Shown: in pieces, positions 1 to 10,571 of the stretch | How positions within the stretch are numbered: position 1 is the stretch's first letter | How the letters are laid out: every line of letters begins with the position of its first letter | NCBI GenBank assembly: GCA_021018815.1 | Contig: JAITYX010000065.1 | Coordinates: 543,001 to 607,000, forward strand | Direction: 5' to 3' | DNA from: Talinum fruticosum | Lineage: Eukaryota > Streptophyta > Magnoliopsida > Caryophyllales > Talinaceae | DNA: 64,000 nt | Position numbers and translations under genes: made by a program | The notes under the pieces: model-generated | Told to the model about the DNA's origin: nothing | The model's input: only the letters and a program-made list of their open reading frames with translations | The model's database searches: none

Positions 1-1039
1 AGCCTTTTCGTGGATTCGTCGCGGTCACATCAAGAGATCTAGTGTAGAGATCTAGATCAGCAGGTGGGACATCCTAAGGGCAATCATTTGACCTTTGGAC
101 AGTTATTTAATTTATGCCTTTTCATCGCTTTCCGTATTAAGGATCAAAGAGATGTAATAGCATTTTAATTCCTCCCCGCCCAACATAATTTCTTTAGTTT
201 TTCGCTTTCTTTATTACTTTCTTTATTACTTTCTTTATCGCTTTCCTTAATTATGTTTGGTTGCTTTCATTTTGCTTAGCATGTTGTTGCATGCTCGTGT
301 TCTCGTATTATTTTAGTATACTACGCAAATTCGTAATGGCTGTCTTCGGACGATCGGAATGGAAGGGTTTTCCGTACATTTCATACCCTCGCCCCGAATC
401 CAATTCTCGGTTCAAGGATCGATGGAGTCATTTTTGGCCTCATTTAGTCTTAGTTTTTCCCATACTAAGAATGGAAGAGCAAACTTTATTTTAGTTTTTG
501 TTAGTTTTTCTTTCCTAAAAACCGATCGGCGACTCCCTTTTATTTATCTCTTCTAGATCTGCTACCCGCCTATTTCTTACTAAATAATAAAAAATAGGTT
601 CAGGATAAGTCAGCTAGGGCAGAGGCTAAGGCTGATCTTTCCGGTTGTGGTCGCTGTCTCGCGTCAACCACCACTAGGTGTAGGCCGCCGCTTGCACTTA
701 GTGGTAAGTTGGTGAAACCTTGGTCCGGACTAGTGTTTTCATACTAATATGGCCCTAAAGCCTCATGGCAAAAATAGAAGCCCTAGTTTAATTTATTTTT
801 CGGTTAAGAAATAATATCCCGGATTTCTAAAAATAAACAATTCAAACTTTGCCTAATTCGCTTTAAATTAAATTTTATTAAATTCGAAAATCTTAATAAA
901 AGATAAATCCCACTTTCTAAACGTATCATTTAAAAATCCTCAATCATTTTCAAAACCCATTTCCATCACAAACCTTACGGCAAAAGGTATATGCCATTCG
1001 TGAGGAAGCTCGGTTCGGCTCCACATGTCGTGGTTCATA
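1..1039 (+). mobile_element. Tat-type Ty3/gypsy 5' LTR, left part outside window (element T0)
   Basis: This region matches, in opposite orientation, the complete LTR at 34519-36513. Shared landmarks in order include 'ggtgggacatcctaagggc' (compare 35460-35490), the R/U5 AT-rich block, the 'gttagtttttc' segment near 500, the 'ggtccggactagtgttttca' segment near 720 and the terminal 'gtggttcatata' (1028-1039), which corresponds to 'gtggttcttaca' ending the other LTR. The start of the LTR lies before base 1. The expected primer binding site is missing after 1039, where sequence jumps straight into gag, so T0 is internally deleted. Confidence 0.8.
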
Positions 1040-1050
1040 TAACCAGTAAC

Positions 1051-1264
1051 TCTTCGAGACTTAGAGTTGATCAAGCAAGGAGACAAGGAGAGCTTCACCG
1101 ATTTCCTCACTCATTGGATGGCAAAAGCCACCCACATGACCGATCGACCTTCCGCAAATCATCACGTTAGACTTATCATCAAAACCCGGAAACCTTCCTA
1201 TCATCAACACTTGAAGTTGTTTCGTTCATGGACTTTAAAACACTTTGAGATATTGGCATGCTTA
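1051..1264 (+). pseudogene. gag: Tat gag fragment (T0)
   Basis: The + frame from 1051 reads LRDLELIKQGDKESF and then TDFLTHWMAKATHMTDRPS. This parallels the minus-strand gag of T1, where FELIKQGEKERFTDF and VDRPSRKDKVRIILK occur around 32250-32400. It is the capsid-like central part of a Tat Gag; start, zinc knuckle and protease are absent. The frame ends at a stop near 1265. The piece is fused directly to the LTR end, consistent with a deletion inside the element. It cannot encode a working Gag. Confidence 0.7.
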
Positions 1265-2265
1265 TAGAAAAGGAGCAAACATCCACAAAATCTTCAAACA
1301 ATTAGAAGATAATCCAATGAGCCCATCACTCATCAAGGATGCCAACAATGTGTGCATTTCCCTTTTTGTATCCATTCTATGTCTATTTCCTTTTCCTATT
1401 TTCAAAAAAAAACCCAAATTAGTACTTCCTTTTTGAACTACGAAGGCTTAATTTCCACTATAGCGGATCCCTAGGAAGCCCATGAGGTCCCGCCCTAATC
1501 GTAATCTTGATCCCAATTCCCATTTCCAAATTCAAAGCCATTTTTCCATACTCGGAAGAGCGGGGATTAATCAGGAAAAGGCACTCGAATCATCAAGAAA
1601 CATGGCATTCTGATTTGACATCAAACCGTTACTGGTCATGGTTCAACGCCAATAGCAATACATTGCAGTATAATATACTTGCTTTTCTTTAGGCTTTACT
1701 TTAGGGAGTGGGGGCTAAAAGTGCAATTTTGTCTTTGCCTTGTTGAAATTTTCGCATTATCTTAATAAAAGAATGCATTTGTTCTTAGAATAGAGTCTTA
1801 CATTTATCTACTTTGCATGAGTCAAACTCTTCAAAATACTAAACTTAATAATAAAGCACCCTACAAGAGATTATTCAATCAAGCATCATCCATGAAGTCG
1901 GCATCAAGAAGCTTACTGGTAATGCTACCTTCAAAGAGATTCTATTGAAGCTTGTCAACTCTCCAACATTCAAGAGGAGCTAGACACAAGCACCCAAGAA
2001 GAACGTGCGGGCTCATAATCAAAAGGAACATACAAGTACTCCAAGAATACTCGGGAAGAGGCACGAATCTTATACTATAAAACCAAAGGAGCTATTAGCA
2101 CACAAACTAAAAGCTCAAATTTAGAATGAGGCACATAACCTCATGGAACATCATATTTTCCAGCAGGCATTCCCTAGATTTCAGGTCATCCAACGCCCAA
2201 GTCTAGGCAAAAATTTCTTCATAAGTATTCCGACAAAAGTGGATAGACATTGAGTCTCACATCTA
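1265..2265 (+). other. T0 internal non-coding stretch
   Basis: No recognisable coding domain. A short block near 1700-1780 ('ggagtgggggctaaaa' followed by 'cttaataaaagaatgcatt') resembles the post-integrase boundary of T1 (16080-16130 on its opposite strand), so I read this as the start of the 3' non-coding region after deletion of pol. The short open frames here have no family features. Confidence 0.45.
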
Positions 2266-2269
2266 GCGA

Positions 2270-2815
2270 CGGTCAAGGTTCGGACATCATCACCATCAAG
2301 CTTCGAGCCCAACAGTGGTCAAGGTTCGGACAACCTCATCGAGTTTCAAGCCCCAACAAACGTCAAGGTTCACAAATAATCTCGGTCGAGCTTCAAGCCC
2401 GAGCAACAATCAAGGTTCGGACATAATCTCCGTTGAGCTTTAAGTCCAACAGTGGCCAACTTTTAGACATTACGTCGAGTTTTAGGTCCAACAGTGGTCA
2501 AAGTTCGGACAATCCAGTCGAGTCTCGGACCCATGAGTGGTTAAGGTTCAAACACTCCCGTCGAGCTTCAGGCCCAATACTGGTTAAGATTCAAGCACCA
2601 CATCGAGCTTCGGGCCCAATAGTAGTCAAGGTTCGGACATCTCCCATCGAGCTTCAGGCCCAACAGTGGTCAAGCTTTAGACATCCCCTATCCAGACTTT
2701 AGACCTAACAATGGTCAAGGTTCACACACACTCGGTCGAGTCTCGGACCCAGCAGCGAGTCAAGGTTCGGACATCCCGGTTGAGCTTTAGGCTCAAAAGT
2801 GTTCAAGGTTCATAA
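2270..2815 (+). repeat. Minisatellite of about 44 bp, 12-13 imperfect copies (T0 3' region)
   Basis: The block 'gtcaaggttcggacat', a few variable bases, then 'cgagcttcaggcccaacagtg' in variant forms recurs about every 42-47 bp from 2270 to 2815. Copies are diverged by substitutions and small indels. The array lies between the lost pol region and the PPT/3' LTR. Tat-lineage elements are known to have hypervariable 3' untranslated regions that generate tandem repeats. The open frame across 2433-2702 simply translates the repeat and is not treated as a gene. Confidence 0.9.
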
Positions 2816-3343
2816 CACAATCCGAAGACTTCAGGACCTCCCCATCGCGAAGTCAATGAAGCACGATCTAGTTACAAATCATCTTCGAGTAACACTTGAT
2901 ACTATTTACATTTGAGTATCAACTAACAAAACTATTAGTGCAGAAAGTTTTAGCCAAGCTTCGGACAAAGAACGATCAAGTTAAGGCCTCTCATCCGAGC
3001 TTCGGGATACCTAGCCGAACTTCGGATCTAAGAAGTGGTCTAGTATAAACACTTCTGCTAGACTTTAGGCGTCACTACCCGAGTCAAGTTCAAGCCCCGG
3101 CCAAGTTTCGGACTAAGTACGTGGTTAAGTTTAGGCACACCAATCCGAGCTTCGGGTCTTTAAGTAGCGAAGTTCAAGAATCAACAACCCGGACTTCGGA
3201 CTCCATATGTCAAGTTTAGACTCCCTGTTAAAGTTCAAGTCAAAAGTCAATTAATATCGGACACAATGATTCAATGGGAATCCTAAGCAACAAGTAAGTA
3301 CCCTTTAGTGTCTACTTTGACCTTCATCTTTCGGAATAAGTCA
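2816..3343 (+). other. T0 3' untranslated region with GAAGCTTCGG-like words
   Basis: Degenerate continuation of the array: 'gagcttcggg', 'caagttcaag' and 'cttcggact' words recur at irregular spacing. Short words of the same kind ('ccgaagcttggc') occur just inside the PPT of T1 (10740-10840) and T2 (42650-42710), so this is a shared 3' UTR character of the family. The 3300-3335 motif 'taccctttagtgtctacttt' is also shared, in reverse orientation, at 10610-10640 and 42475-42500. Confidence 0.6.
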
Positions 3344-3360
3344 AAGTGGGAGGTTTTAAC
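3344..3360 (+). promoter_or_regulatory. Polypurine tract of T0
   Basis: 'aagtgggaggtttta' directly precedes the 3' LTR. The equivalents on the minus strand are 'aagtgggggttaac' at 10572-10585 (T1) and 'aagtgggggactaac' at 42437-42451 (T2). This is the plus-strand DNA priming site for reverse transcription. Confidence 0.75.
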
Positions 3361-3640
3361 CAAGCTTCAGACCTAAAAAGTGTCATCCCTTCTCTTACTA
3401 TTTATTTTGGTGGGTCGGTGATGAAATCCCAGTCCTGTTTGTGTATCCGAATCACGGTCGGAGTTTGATTAGCATGATAGAAGCCAGTAAACCACAAATA
3501 ACCCCTTAGCACGACAAAATTAGCTTTCTTTGCTTTGGTTCAGCCCACAAAATCCATTTTCTTTTGGTTGGACCAAGCCCGAGTCGGGCTCCTAATTAGA
3601 AAACCCAAACCCGCACCGAAAATAATACTTTTAAAAAAAT
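3361..3640 (+). mobile_element. T0 3' LTR, only the U3 start preserved
   Basis: From 'agacctaaaaagtgtc' (3370) onward the sequence follows the start of the T1 LTR read on its own strand ('gacacctaaaaagtgtc'). It then runs through 'gatgaaatcccagtcctgt', 'ccagtaaaccacaaataac' and 'ttttcttttggttggacc'. Homology fades near 3640, so the rest of the LTR is lost. The canonical TGTAGACACC start is mutated. Confidence 0.75.
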
Positions 3641-3846
3641 TTGCCAAAAATGGAAACATTCCATTTTTGGACAGCTGCTAAGGCCGGTGACGATCACTTC
3701 ACCAAGATGGTTATGTCGGAAGCGGCATACCCATGTGCGATTTGGGTCAATTCTCATCCCAAACATCGGGAAGCGTGAGCGTGAGCTCACCCATCGACCA
3801 ATTCGAACTTATGGTGGAGATACTTCATATTTTGCAACCTAATTAT
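3641..3846. other. Unassigned stretch
   Basis: I see no clear family signal. A minus-strand frame (3596-3790) runs across the LTR boundary and has no domain features. The region may be either diverged LTR or the upstream part of the CACTA gene that follows. Confidence 0.3.
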
Positions 3847-4277
3847 ATTTACATGCATGTTAATGTTATGTCTTGGTGTATAACTTGTTGAATGAATGGT
3901 GTATATTGTGTGGTTGTTGTGGAACTCTAGCGTGTAGCCATTGAGTAATTGGTTCTAGTATTCTTTTGGTATTTCGGATGACTCACTGTTATTTACATGT
4001 ATGTTTATATTATGACTAATTGGTGTATAAATTGTTGAATGAATGGTGTATATTGTGCGGTTGTGGAACTCCGCCATGTGGTCGTTAAGTAATTATTTAT
4101 AGTATGTTTTTGTTATTTCTTATGAATGTCCTTATTTACGTGCATGTTTATATTTTGACTAATTTGTGTATAACCTTGTTGAATGAATGCTGTAAATTGT
4201 GTGTTTGTTGTGGAACTCCACCATGTGGCCGTTGAATAATTACTTATAGTATGTTTTTGTTGTTTTGGATGAGGGTC
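3847..4277. repeat. Three tandem copies of a 144-bp unit
   Basis: Units start at 3847, 3991 and 4134, each opening with 'atttac(a/g)tg(c/t)atgtt'. Each continues through 'gtgtata', 'ttgttgaatgaatg', 'gtgg...tggaactc', 'catgtgg' and 'agtatgttttt(g)'. Spacing is 144 and 143 bp. The array lies immediately upstream of the DUF8039-like exon of the CACTA remnant and may be intronic to it; that placement is inference. Confidence 0.85.
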
Positions 4278-4384
4278 ATTATCCAGGGAAAATGTTTACC
4301 TTTAAGGGAAACTCTATTCGTTTATTTTCAAGACTTTTATGTTTTTTAACATCTATGTCAAAGGTTCTCCCATGATTATAATTG

Positions 4385-4700
4385 TTATGCTTATTCTTAT
4401 GCAGCTGACGAAGTGTAAGCTAGCTTCTCCCATCACACTCCCCTAAAGGATGTCGTGGCATTGGGTGTTGTGGCATTGTTTTCCCGCGAAGGTCGGATAT
4501 CGTCGTTCACGGGACACCCCTTCTAGGTGATGAGGTGAGGGTGACTGTGAAAGAGGTCATGCACGGGAAAGGTGAGTGTGAGTTGCCGATCCGGACACCT
4601 GGAGCTCCATACCGTTAATGACGCGGTCAACAGTTTTCTTCGTTAGCCCAAGATTTTGGTCATCCTCTCTACAACAATTCATTTTTTAAAATATTAGATT
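4385..4700 (+). pseudogene. CACTA-element second gene, DUF8039-like exon
   Basis: Conceptual + strand pieces, broken by frame changes and stops, read DVVALGVVA, DEVRVTVKEVMHG, ECELPIRTPGAP and TVNDAVNSF followed by PKILVI. This order (hydrophobic 'vAlG.V', 'VrVtV.eV', 'LPi', 'v.dAv..F..WP..l') is what I know from the DUF8039 region of plant CACTA (En/Spm-like) gene products. That region sits upstream of a C48 peptidase domain, as here. No catalytic function is assigned to DUF8039. At least three frame disruptions make it non-functional. The family assignment is from memory of motifs, not a search. Confidence 0.55.
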
Positions 4701-4769
4701 TAGTTTTTGTTAAAAACACGTATATATAGTTCTAATTTTTGTATTGATTATTCACTAGGGTATCGGGGA

Positions 4770-5117
4770 CAAATCCGAGAGTTGGATTAAGGGCACTCCA
4801 TCTCCCTCGTTGGTAGAAGCAAACGTTCTATGGCGGTCGTTCGTTGTCCGAAGAAGTCTCCTCTCGTAACCATTAAGGAGTCTCGTATCGATTGGTGTGC
4901 AACTCTGCAAAGTTATGTGAAGACTTTGTCGGTAGAGACAGAGTTGATGTGTAGTGCGCCAGGTCACGTGTTTGGGCAACATGAAGGGGACAATCGTGAC
5001 ATGACCTTATTTGTCTTCCTGAACTATACACTCGCAATTTTCGGAGATGCAGGATATCGAAGCATCCGTTGTTATGCTTGGCATTATGTGAGTTACTATA
5101 TTCATAGGTTTTTTTAA
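4770..5117 (+). pseudogene. CACTA second gene, linker exon between DUF8039-like and C48 parts
   Basis: A + frame open from about 4830 to 5117 includes DWCATLQSYVKTLS, then GHVFGQHEGDNRDMT and YAWHYVS. The 'vFG....D' spacing ahead of a short aromatic segment is typical of the linker before the C48 domain in CACTA proteins. The frame runs out into what looks like an intron ('gtgagttactat' at 5087). The overlapping minus-strand frame (4873-5391) shows no such features and is treated as its shadow. Confidence 0.4.
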
Positions 5118-5154
5118 CTATCAATTTCAATTTCTTACTACATATAATTAATAT

Positions 5155-6090
5155 GTAAGGTGGCTGCACGAGATTGGAAAGAACTTCGTTAAGTTTCTCA
5201 ACCCTAATTCCATTGAAGGAGTTTAGCGTAAACATGAAGAATGAGTCAATTATATCTTCAAAGTCATGAAACGTAATGCGCATGATAAAACATGATACTT
5301 GGCGCCGTTCATTGAGAAGTAAATGTAAAATAAACTTATTAACTGAAGTTTTTATAGTGTTATACATACTTATATAAATGTTTGCTGCCATATTTCCAAG
5401 GGCTAATATCGCGTATCGGCTTAATCTTTTGGGTCATACCGTGAGGGAAGATATCAAGAACGTACTCGCGACATAAGTTCATACTTTAATCATTTTATGT
5501 TGTGTTTGTTAATTAGTATTCGTTTTAATTGCATGTCTAATTTCAATTTTAATTTTCCAATTGAAAAATAGTGCTCTATCACGTTATTATTATGGTAGAG
5601 GCTTGAGAGACCGACGAGCAAGAACAAAACCAATAATTGTCCCCATAAAGGTGAGGTTCTCTTGGTTATAGTCTACTTTAATTATTTTTCACTTCATATT
5701 ACTAGCTAGGTACAAAAAGTACTAATTAATTTTCTATGTGTTGTGAATCTATTTTATTATTGTAGTGCCATAAATCGGGAAATCGGAATGCGACTTCTAC
5801 ATTTTGCGAGTGCATGAAAGAGATTATGACTGAACTCAATTTAAATAAGTCTAGTCTCAAAGAGGTATACTTGCACTTGCACTTGTAATTGATTATGAAA
5901 AAATTAATTTTTAATGTTCTTTTTCCAGCTTGATTAACACTTGCAGTTTACCTAATTAATATGTCTTTTATAGCATTGGTCACAATATATCCCGAGGAAA
6001 GGACACACCCACTCCCTATACGAGATGAAGTGCTTAACAAGTTAAAACAAGGTTGGAAAGAGTTTGTATATAATTGTATAAAGACATAAG
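5155..6090 (+). pseudogene. CACTA second gene, C48 (Ulp1-like) cysteine peptidase remnant
   Basis: Four separated + strand pieces match C48 peptidases of plant CACTA elements in order. GKNFVKFLNPNSIEG with VNYIFKVMKRNAHD and YLAPFIEK (5165-5320) is the FlnP...yI..v...dk..laPf region before the catalytic His. LRDRRARTKPI with VPIK lies at 5600-5650. NATSTFCECMKEIM (5785-5830) stands at the Cys-box position. HPLPIRDEV with KQGWKEFVYN (6010-6070) is the C-terminal dEvr..W..f. The catalytic His/Asp box is missing and several stops interrupt the frame. The role of these peptidases in transposition is not known to me. No TNP2-type transposase is visible in the window. Confidence 0.6.
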
Positions 6091-6379
6091 TATATATTTA
6101 CACTTTTTCTTTATTATTTGATTTGTCAAGTTTGTGATTTTAATAGTCATACGAGTTATAGGTATATATGTACATAGGTATATATATTTACATAGGTATA
6201 TATATTTTTATACTGTCTTTTATATGTACCATATACAAATGTGATAAATATGTTGTTTTGTATATATTCTGGTCAAGACTATATTGGATTGTGGTTTATG
6301 TATTTTAAATGTGTAAGGTTGTATATGATTTGTACTGTACATACGGCAGGCAAACACAAGAAAAATTATTTTAAAAAAA

Positions 6380-6655
6380 TCACACCTATTACTACGGTTC
6401 TTAAGGAAGAACCGCAATGAAAAGGTCCGGTTAAAGGCTCGTGGCAACCGTTCGGATGAAGAATCGTAGTCATAGGTCACTCTATGATGATTGTTCTTTT
6501 TAAAAACTATCATCATAAAGTGACCTATGACTATGGTTCTTTTCTGAACCGTTATTATAGGCCTTCTTTTACTACGATTTTGAACCGTAGTAAAAAATGC
6601 CCACCTACAACGACGGCCACATAGATGACGCTCGATAACCGTAGTTAAAAGTGAC
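6380..6655. repeat. CACTA-like subterminal repeat block with strong hairpin
   Basis: The word 'actacggtt' (or its complement, including 'aaccgtagt') recurs in both orientations: 6390, 6465, 6532, 6577, 6588 and 6637. This inverted-repeat-rich structure is typical of CACTA subterminal regions and derived MITEs. A near-perfect hairpin has arms at 6468-6491 and 6509-6532 (23 of 24 positions pair) with a 17-nt loop. No clean CACTA terminus or target duplication could be located. Confidence 0.6.
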
Positions 6656-6966
6656 TCCTGCATTAGTAATTTATCTAGGAGTTTAATGAGGGAAAGTTAG
6701 GGGTTGTCCAGATCTAGTGTTAGATCCGATTGGTAATGGGGCATTGAGGTTGCGCCACATTGGAGTGGGGGGTGAGCCACACGAGCAATTCGTCATGGGT
6801 AGACAGAGGTCTATTCGGGGATAAGGGTTAAGTGTAAGAGGCATGTGCTAATACGCTTACTACTTAACAAACAAATGTTTAGATTAGTAATTAAAACACA
6901 TAATTACGATGTAAGCGCCTAAACTAATCAGGCCAAAGAATCGGGGCTAGAAACATGCAATCATAT
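6656..6966. other. Probable 5' leader of a copia element (minus strand), no gene seen
   Basis: It lies just inside the primer binding site of the LTR at 6980-8030. No gag-like frame is recognisable before the CACTA block begins, so the element's coding region is lost. Confidence 0.35.
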
Positions 6967-6978
6967 GCTCTAATACCA
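6967..6978 (-). promoter_or_regulatory. Primer binding site, initiator tRNA-Met type
   Basis: The minus strand reads 'tggtattagagc', one change from the common plant copia PBS TGGTATCAGAGC. It is separated by one base from the LTR end at 6980. It fixes the orientation: the element's interior extends to the left. Confidence 0.8.
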
Positions 6979-6979
6979 T

Positions 6980-8030
6980 TGTAGGAAAATAAGGACTCGA
7001 CCTTACATAGAATCTATCAGATTGATTGTTGTTTAGTATTCTATGAGTGAATTCCCGATTCACGTAAATGCCAATTTGGTTGTACATCAAAGTTATAAAT
7101 TTACTAGCCAACACTAGTATATTGTAACGGCTACTAGAGTCGCTGGAAATAGTCACAAATCAAACCCAACGACTCTTAGGATGATTGGTCTAAACATGAC
7201 AGAGAACGGAGAAAGTAGTGTGTAAATTGGAGAATTCCAACCGATTGGGATAATGCCCAGAGATCTCTTAAACAACTCTATTTAAGCTGATGAGGATAAT
7301 CAATTCACAATTACATCATTGATTTAATGTGATTCCTCAATCAAAGTATTATATTAATTATATGTGGTCGTTACATTATACAAGTGAACGGAATAGATAG
7401 TACTAAATTATTTTATGATTGGTATGCAAGCTAAATAAGAAAAATTACATTTAAAATCAATGATACATACGATATGTAAGATGTCATTTCTACTGTAACG
7501 TATAAGTCGAGAAATTGAAATCAAACCTAATAGAAGGTATAATAAAAGAAATCTCATGGTGAGTTTGATAACATACTATAATCCGTATAAGCGAAATAAC
7601 TCAATGTGTAAAGAAATTAAGAACATTAGATGCAAAAATTTGGAATATACGTGGTACAAACCCTAAGAAATTAAAACCTATGTGCTAAGTTTTAATTAAG
7701 AACATTAGATGCAAAAATTTGGAATGTAAAAAGAGAAGGAAACATACATAAAGCAAGGGGAGAGAAGGGAGAAGACAAGATCTCAAAAGGAATAACCGTT
7801 TGCAATCACAATGGGAGAGAGAAAATGGAAGTGATAGAAGGGGTGCCTAGATGGAAGATCTCACAAAAGACCTATAGTTGCTTTATTGAGCACTAAGTTC
7901 CATTAGTACTTCTTGTGGAGTTCTTCTTATATAATGTTGACTTCCATTAATATTGTCGTTGTTTTATTTATTTTTATTATAAATAATTTTGGGAGAATTT
8001 TCTAAGAAATTTTAAATGTATTTTCTTACA
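6980..8030 (-). mobile_element. Copia 5' LTR (element F), 1051 bp
   Basis: Bounded on the + strand by 'tgtaggaaaat' and 'attttcttaca', an 11-bp inverted terminal match (one mismatch) with canonical TG...CA ends. It is followed on the left by a PBS, so this is a 5' LTR in minus orientation. A TATA-like 'tatataag' is readable on the minus strand at about 7926-7936. The partner LTR is not in the window. It is a different family from the SIRE-like LTRs. Confidence 0.75.
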
Positions 8031-8135
8031 ATTGATTATGATCCCCCATATTCACATATTTATACTTGCGCATGTTAAACTTTTTGTTCGAACTAGGAAT
8101 ATAGACCAAAATTGGATCGTTTGTAAAATAGTTTG

Positions 8136-9410
8136 TGAAGGTTTACTCTTGGAGAGACTAACTCACCCTAGAGGGAGGTGAATAGGGTGATGAAGAAATT
8201 TAAAATAAAATTAAACTCTTTTTGTAGAGAACTTAGCAAAAACAAATTCTTACTCTAGATTTGACTTAGAAAGATAAACACACAAAAGTACGTGGAAACC
8301 TTTCGGGGCAGAAAACAACGGACAGTGCTAATCCAAGCACCAAGTCAAATCCACTAATTGAATCCTCAATTATACAGGACTCGACTCTAACCATAATTGC
8401 TCCCTTAGACAATTCCTTACAAGATTCTCCTAGAATCAAAAGTTCCCTTATCTCGATCTAGTACTTCTTAACCGAGTTAACCTTTACAATCGGGGACAAT
8501 TGAGCTCGGTTAACCCTTACAGCTCAGTCAAGAGACTTACAAAGAAAGTATGAAAAGAGTGTAACCGATTACAAGACTTTCTTTACAACTCGGAAAATAT
8601 GAAATACAAAGTTTGAGTTGTGAGTATAAGATTGACTCAGTAGGAGACCAGTAATTGGTTCTACAATAAATTCGGCAATGTTCAAGTCTTGCAAAGTGGC
8701 TTCTATTTATAAACGTCCATGTAGAATGACCATTATGTCTTGTTTCTCGACTGAAATCTTCACTAGCCGTTGTAACGGTTTTCCGAGTCATTTAGAAGAG
8801 ATCCCTTGGGATGTGAACGTTGTGCAATGGCTTTGACGGTTAGAAGCCGGTTGCTTTTGTATTTCAAAAGTAAATTAGCGTTGTTTGAATAACCCACAAA
8901 AGCAAATCACATTGGTTCTCAAAGTATAAAATACTTTGGTCCAAGATTAGGCATAGATAATAACTAAATCGGAGTAATTAAATGTTTAATTATTTTTGGC
9001 CTAAAAGAATGGAAATTTATGAGTCTAATATGCATTAGGTTCAGATTTCATCTTAATTCAATCCCTAAATGATCAAGTTTGAAATTACATCAATAATAAA
9101 CATGAACTTGATTCATTGAAATAATTGTCCAAGAAATAAACTGACTTAGAACAACGAATTAACGTAGTAGTTCATTTTAACTTGAAGTGCAAAGTCGAGT
9201 GCTTAGAATAAATGTGTTACAAAAATTATTTAAACATGTGACGGTTGTGAGTGATGTTTTAGTGGGTCGAAGTGCAAATAAGAGATATGCAATGAAGTGC
9301 TTTCTGAGCCGATCGTAACGGAATGAAAACTTAGTTACAAGTTTCTATAAGGCTCGGAATGACTTAGAATCAAAACCTAAGAGAGATAGAGAGTTACACC
9401 CGAGTATTCA
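8136..9410 (-). mobile_element. SIRE-like copia 3' LTR of element C2
   Basis: Starts 'tgaaggtttactc' and continues 'ggagagactaactcaccct' then 'agagggaggtgaatagggtg'; ends '...gagtattca'. It aligns along its length with the LTRs at 18772, 28104, 54609 and 57852. A 'ctagagggggtgaatag' opening is widespread in SIRE/Maximus LTRs (from memory). It is a 3' LTR because a purine run in minus orientation follows at 9411 and SIRE-like internal sequence resumes at 36514 beyond T1. A TATA-like 'tttataaatag' (minus) lies at about 8704-8714. Confidence 0.85.
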
Positions 9411-9533
9411 ATCTCCCCGTTTTGATGAAAGGCATTTCATACTTAAGATAGAAACTTCTTAGTTGAAAAATGAGTTTTCATATCGAATTGATCAAAGAAA
9501 AAGAAATATATTTATAAAAGAACCTTATAACGT
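9411..9533 (-). mobile_element. C2 polypurine tract and internal sequence up to T1 insertion
   Basis: The minus strand reads 'catcaaaacggggagat' abutting the LTR; C1 has 'catcaaaaagggagat' at the same place (20236-20251). The following bases parallel 20250-20330 of C1. At 9529-9533 'aacgt' is the left target duplication of T1. Confidence 0.75.
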
Positions 9534-10571
9534 TGTAGGAACCATGGTCGCGGCCCCGAAGGCCCGCCGTCGAGCTTCCCCATTCGTGTCGAGCCTCTCC
9601 TTTTTTATAGGATTGATTTTGAAGAAATATTTTTGAAGATGCATTTTAAAAAGTGGGAATGAACCTTTTATTAGGATTTTCGAATTGTATTAAATCAAGT
9701 TGAAATAAATTAGATCAGATTTGATTCGCGGTTTCATTAATTATTTTATTTTATTTTAGAAATTATTTTTAGAATTCTCGGGACTTTGCTTTCTAATTAA
9801 GGAATAAACAACATTAGTGTTTTGGTCTTGCCATGAGGCTTTAGGGCCGATTGGTGTGAAAACATAAATCTGGACCAAAGCCTTACTCAGCGGACCCCAC
9901 GATTCAGGGAATGACCTGCACTAGAGGGAGGTCAGCACCAGCCGGAGGCCATGGATGGGGAGACCAGCCTCGGTCTCGTTCGGCTAGCGGATCCAAAATA
10001 TAATGTTGACCTTCTTACGACCGTAAACCTTCTAGGGTTTCCTGCCCTAGTTGTGCCTCTAAGGACTTTGCAAGCTTAAAACTCAGCGTTCCACAACGCT
10101 TCAAGAAGCCGGGCGCCGGCCTCATGACGTCGTTGAGGGCGAAAGCTTCTAACCTCCGGTGAACTGTCTCGTGAAGCTCAAAACGCAGCACTTTGATGTT
10201 CCCGATAATGAAATGCAATGCTTTAACATCGTCTTTAGGTCTTCACCTCCTTATTTAACTTGGACAAAAGTAGAATGCGGTATTCTGTACTTGGAATTTC
10301 CCGGCACACATCATGGAACTCTACAATCTCTAAACGCTCGGCCCGGCTCTTGGACGGTCCGAAAGAAAAGAGGATTTCAGGACCGAGCTAAGGCAAAAGG
10401 CTATTTAAGTGGTGTTGGGAGTTCTTTGTGGTTTACTCGGCTTACATTGCACCGATCGAACATAATTCGGAATCCAAATCCATAAACAGGACTCGGGATT
10501 ATCATCATCGGACGTTGAAAACAAAACAAAGAAATAACGAGATAAAGGACGACACATTTTAGGTGTCTACA
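9534..10571 (-). mobile_element. T1 3' LTR with internal deletion
   Basis: Matches both ends of the 1995-bp LTR at 34519-36513 but lacks the section corresponding to roughly 35000-35970, including the TATA box. The junction is near 10013-10030, where 'gttgaccttctta' meets 'cttctagggtttcctgccct'. Across 10180-10520 I count about 45-50 differences in 350 aligned bases against the 5' LTR, a much older divergence than that of C1's LTRs. Confidence 0.85.

Noticed and set aside
2433..2702. Repeat-containing protein on + strand
   Set aside because: The frame only reads through the 44-bp minisatellite; unit length is not a stable multiple of three.
4873..5391. 172-codon minus-strand frame as a gene
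   Set aside because: It overlaps the + strand CACTA pieces, which have recognisable motifs, and itself shows no domain, sensible composition or flanking signals.
6220..6663. 147-codon minus-strand frame
   Set aside because: It translates the inverted 'actacggtt' repeat block and has no family features.
6967..6978. tRNA-like sequences (also 28090, 34501, 47351, 52651, 61123)
   Set aside because: They are short PBS matches next to LTR ends, without tRNA structure.
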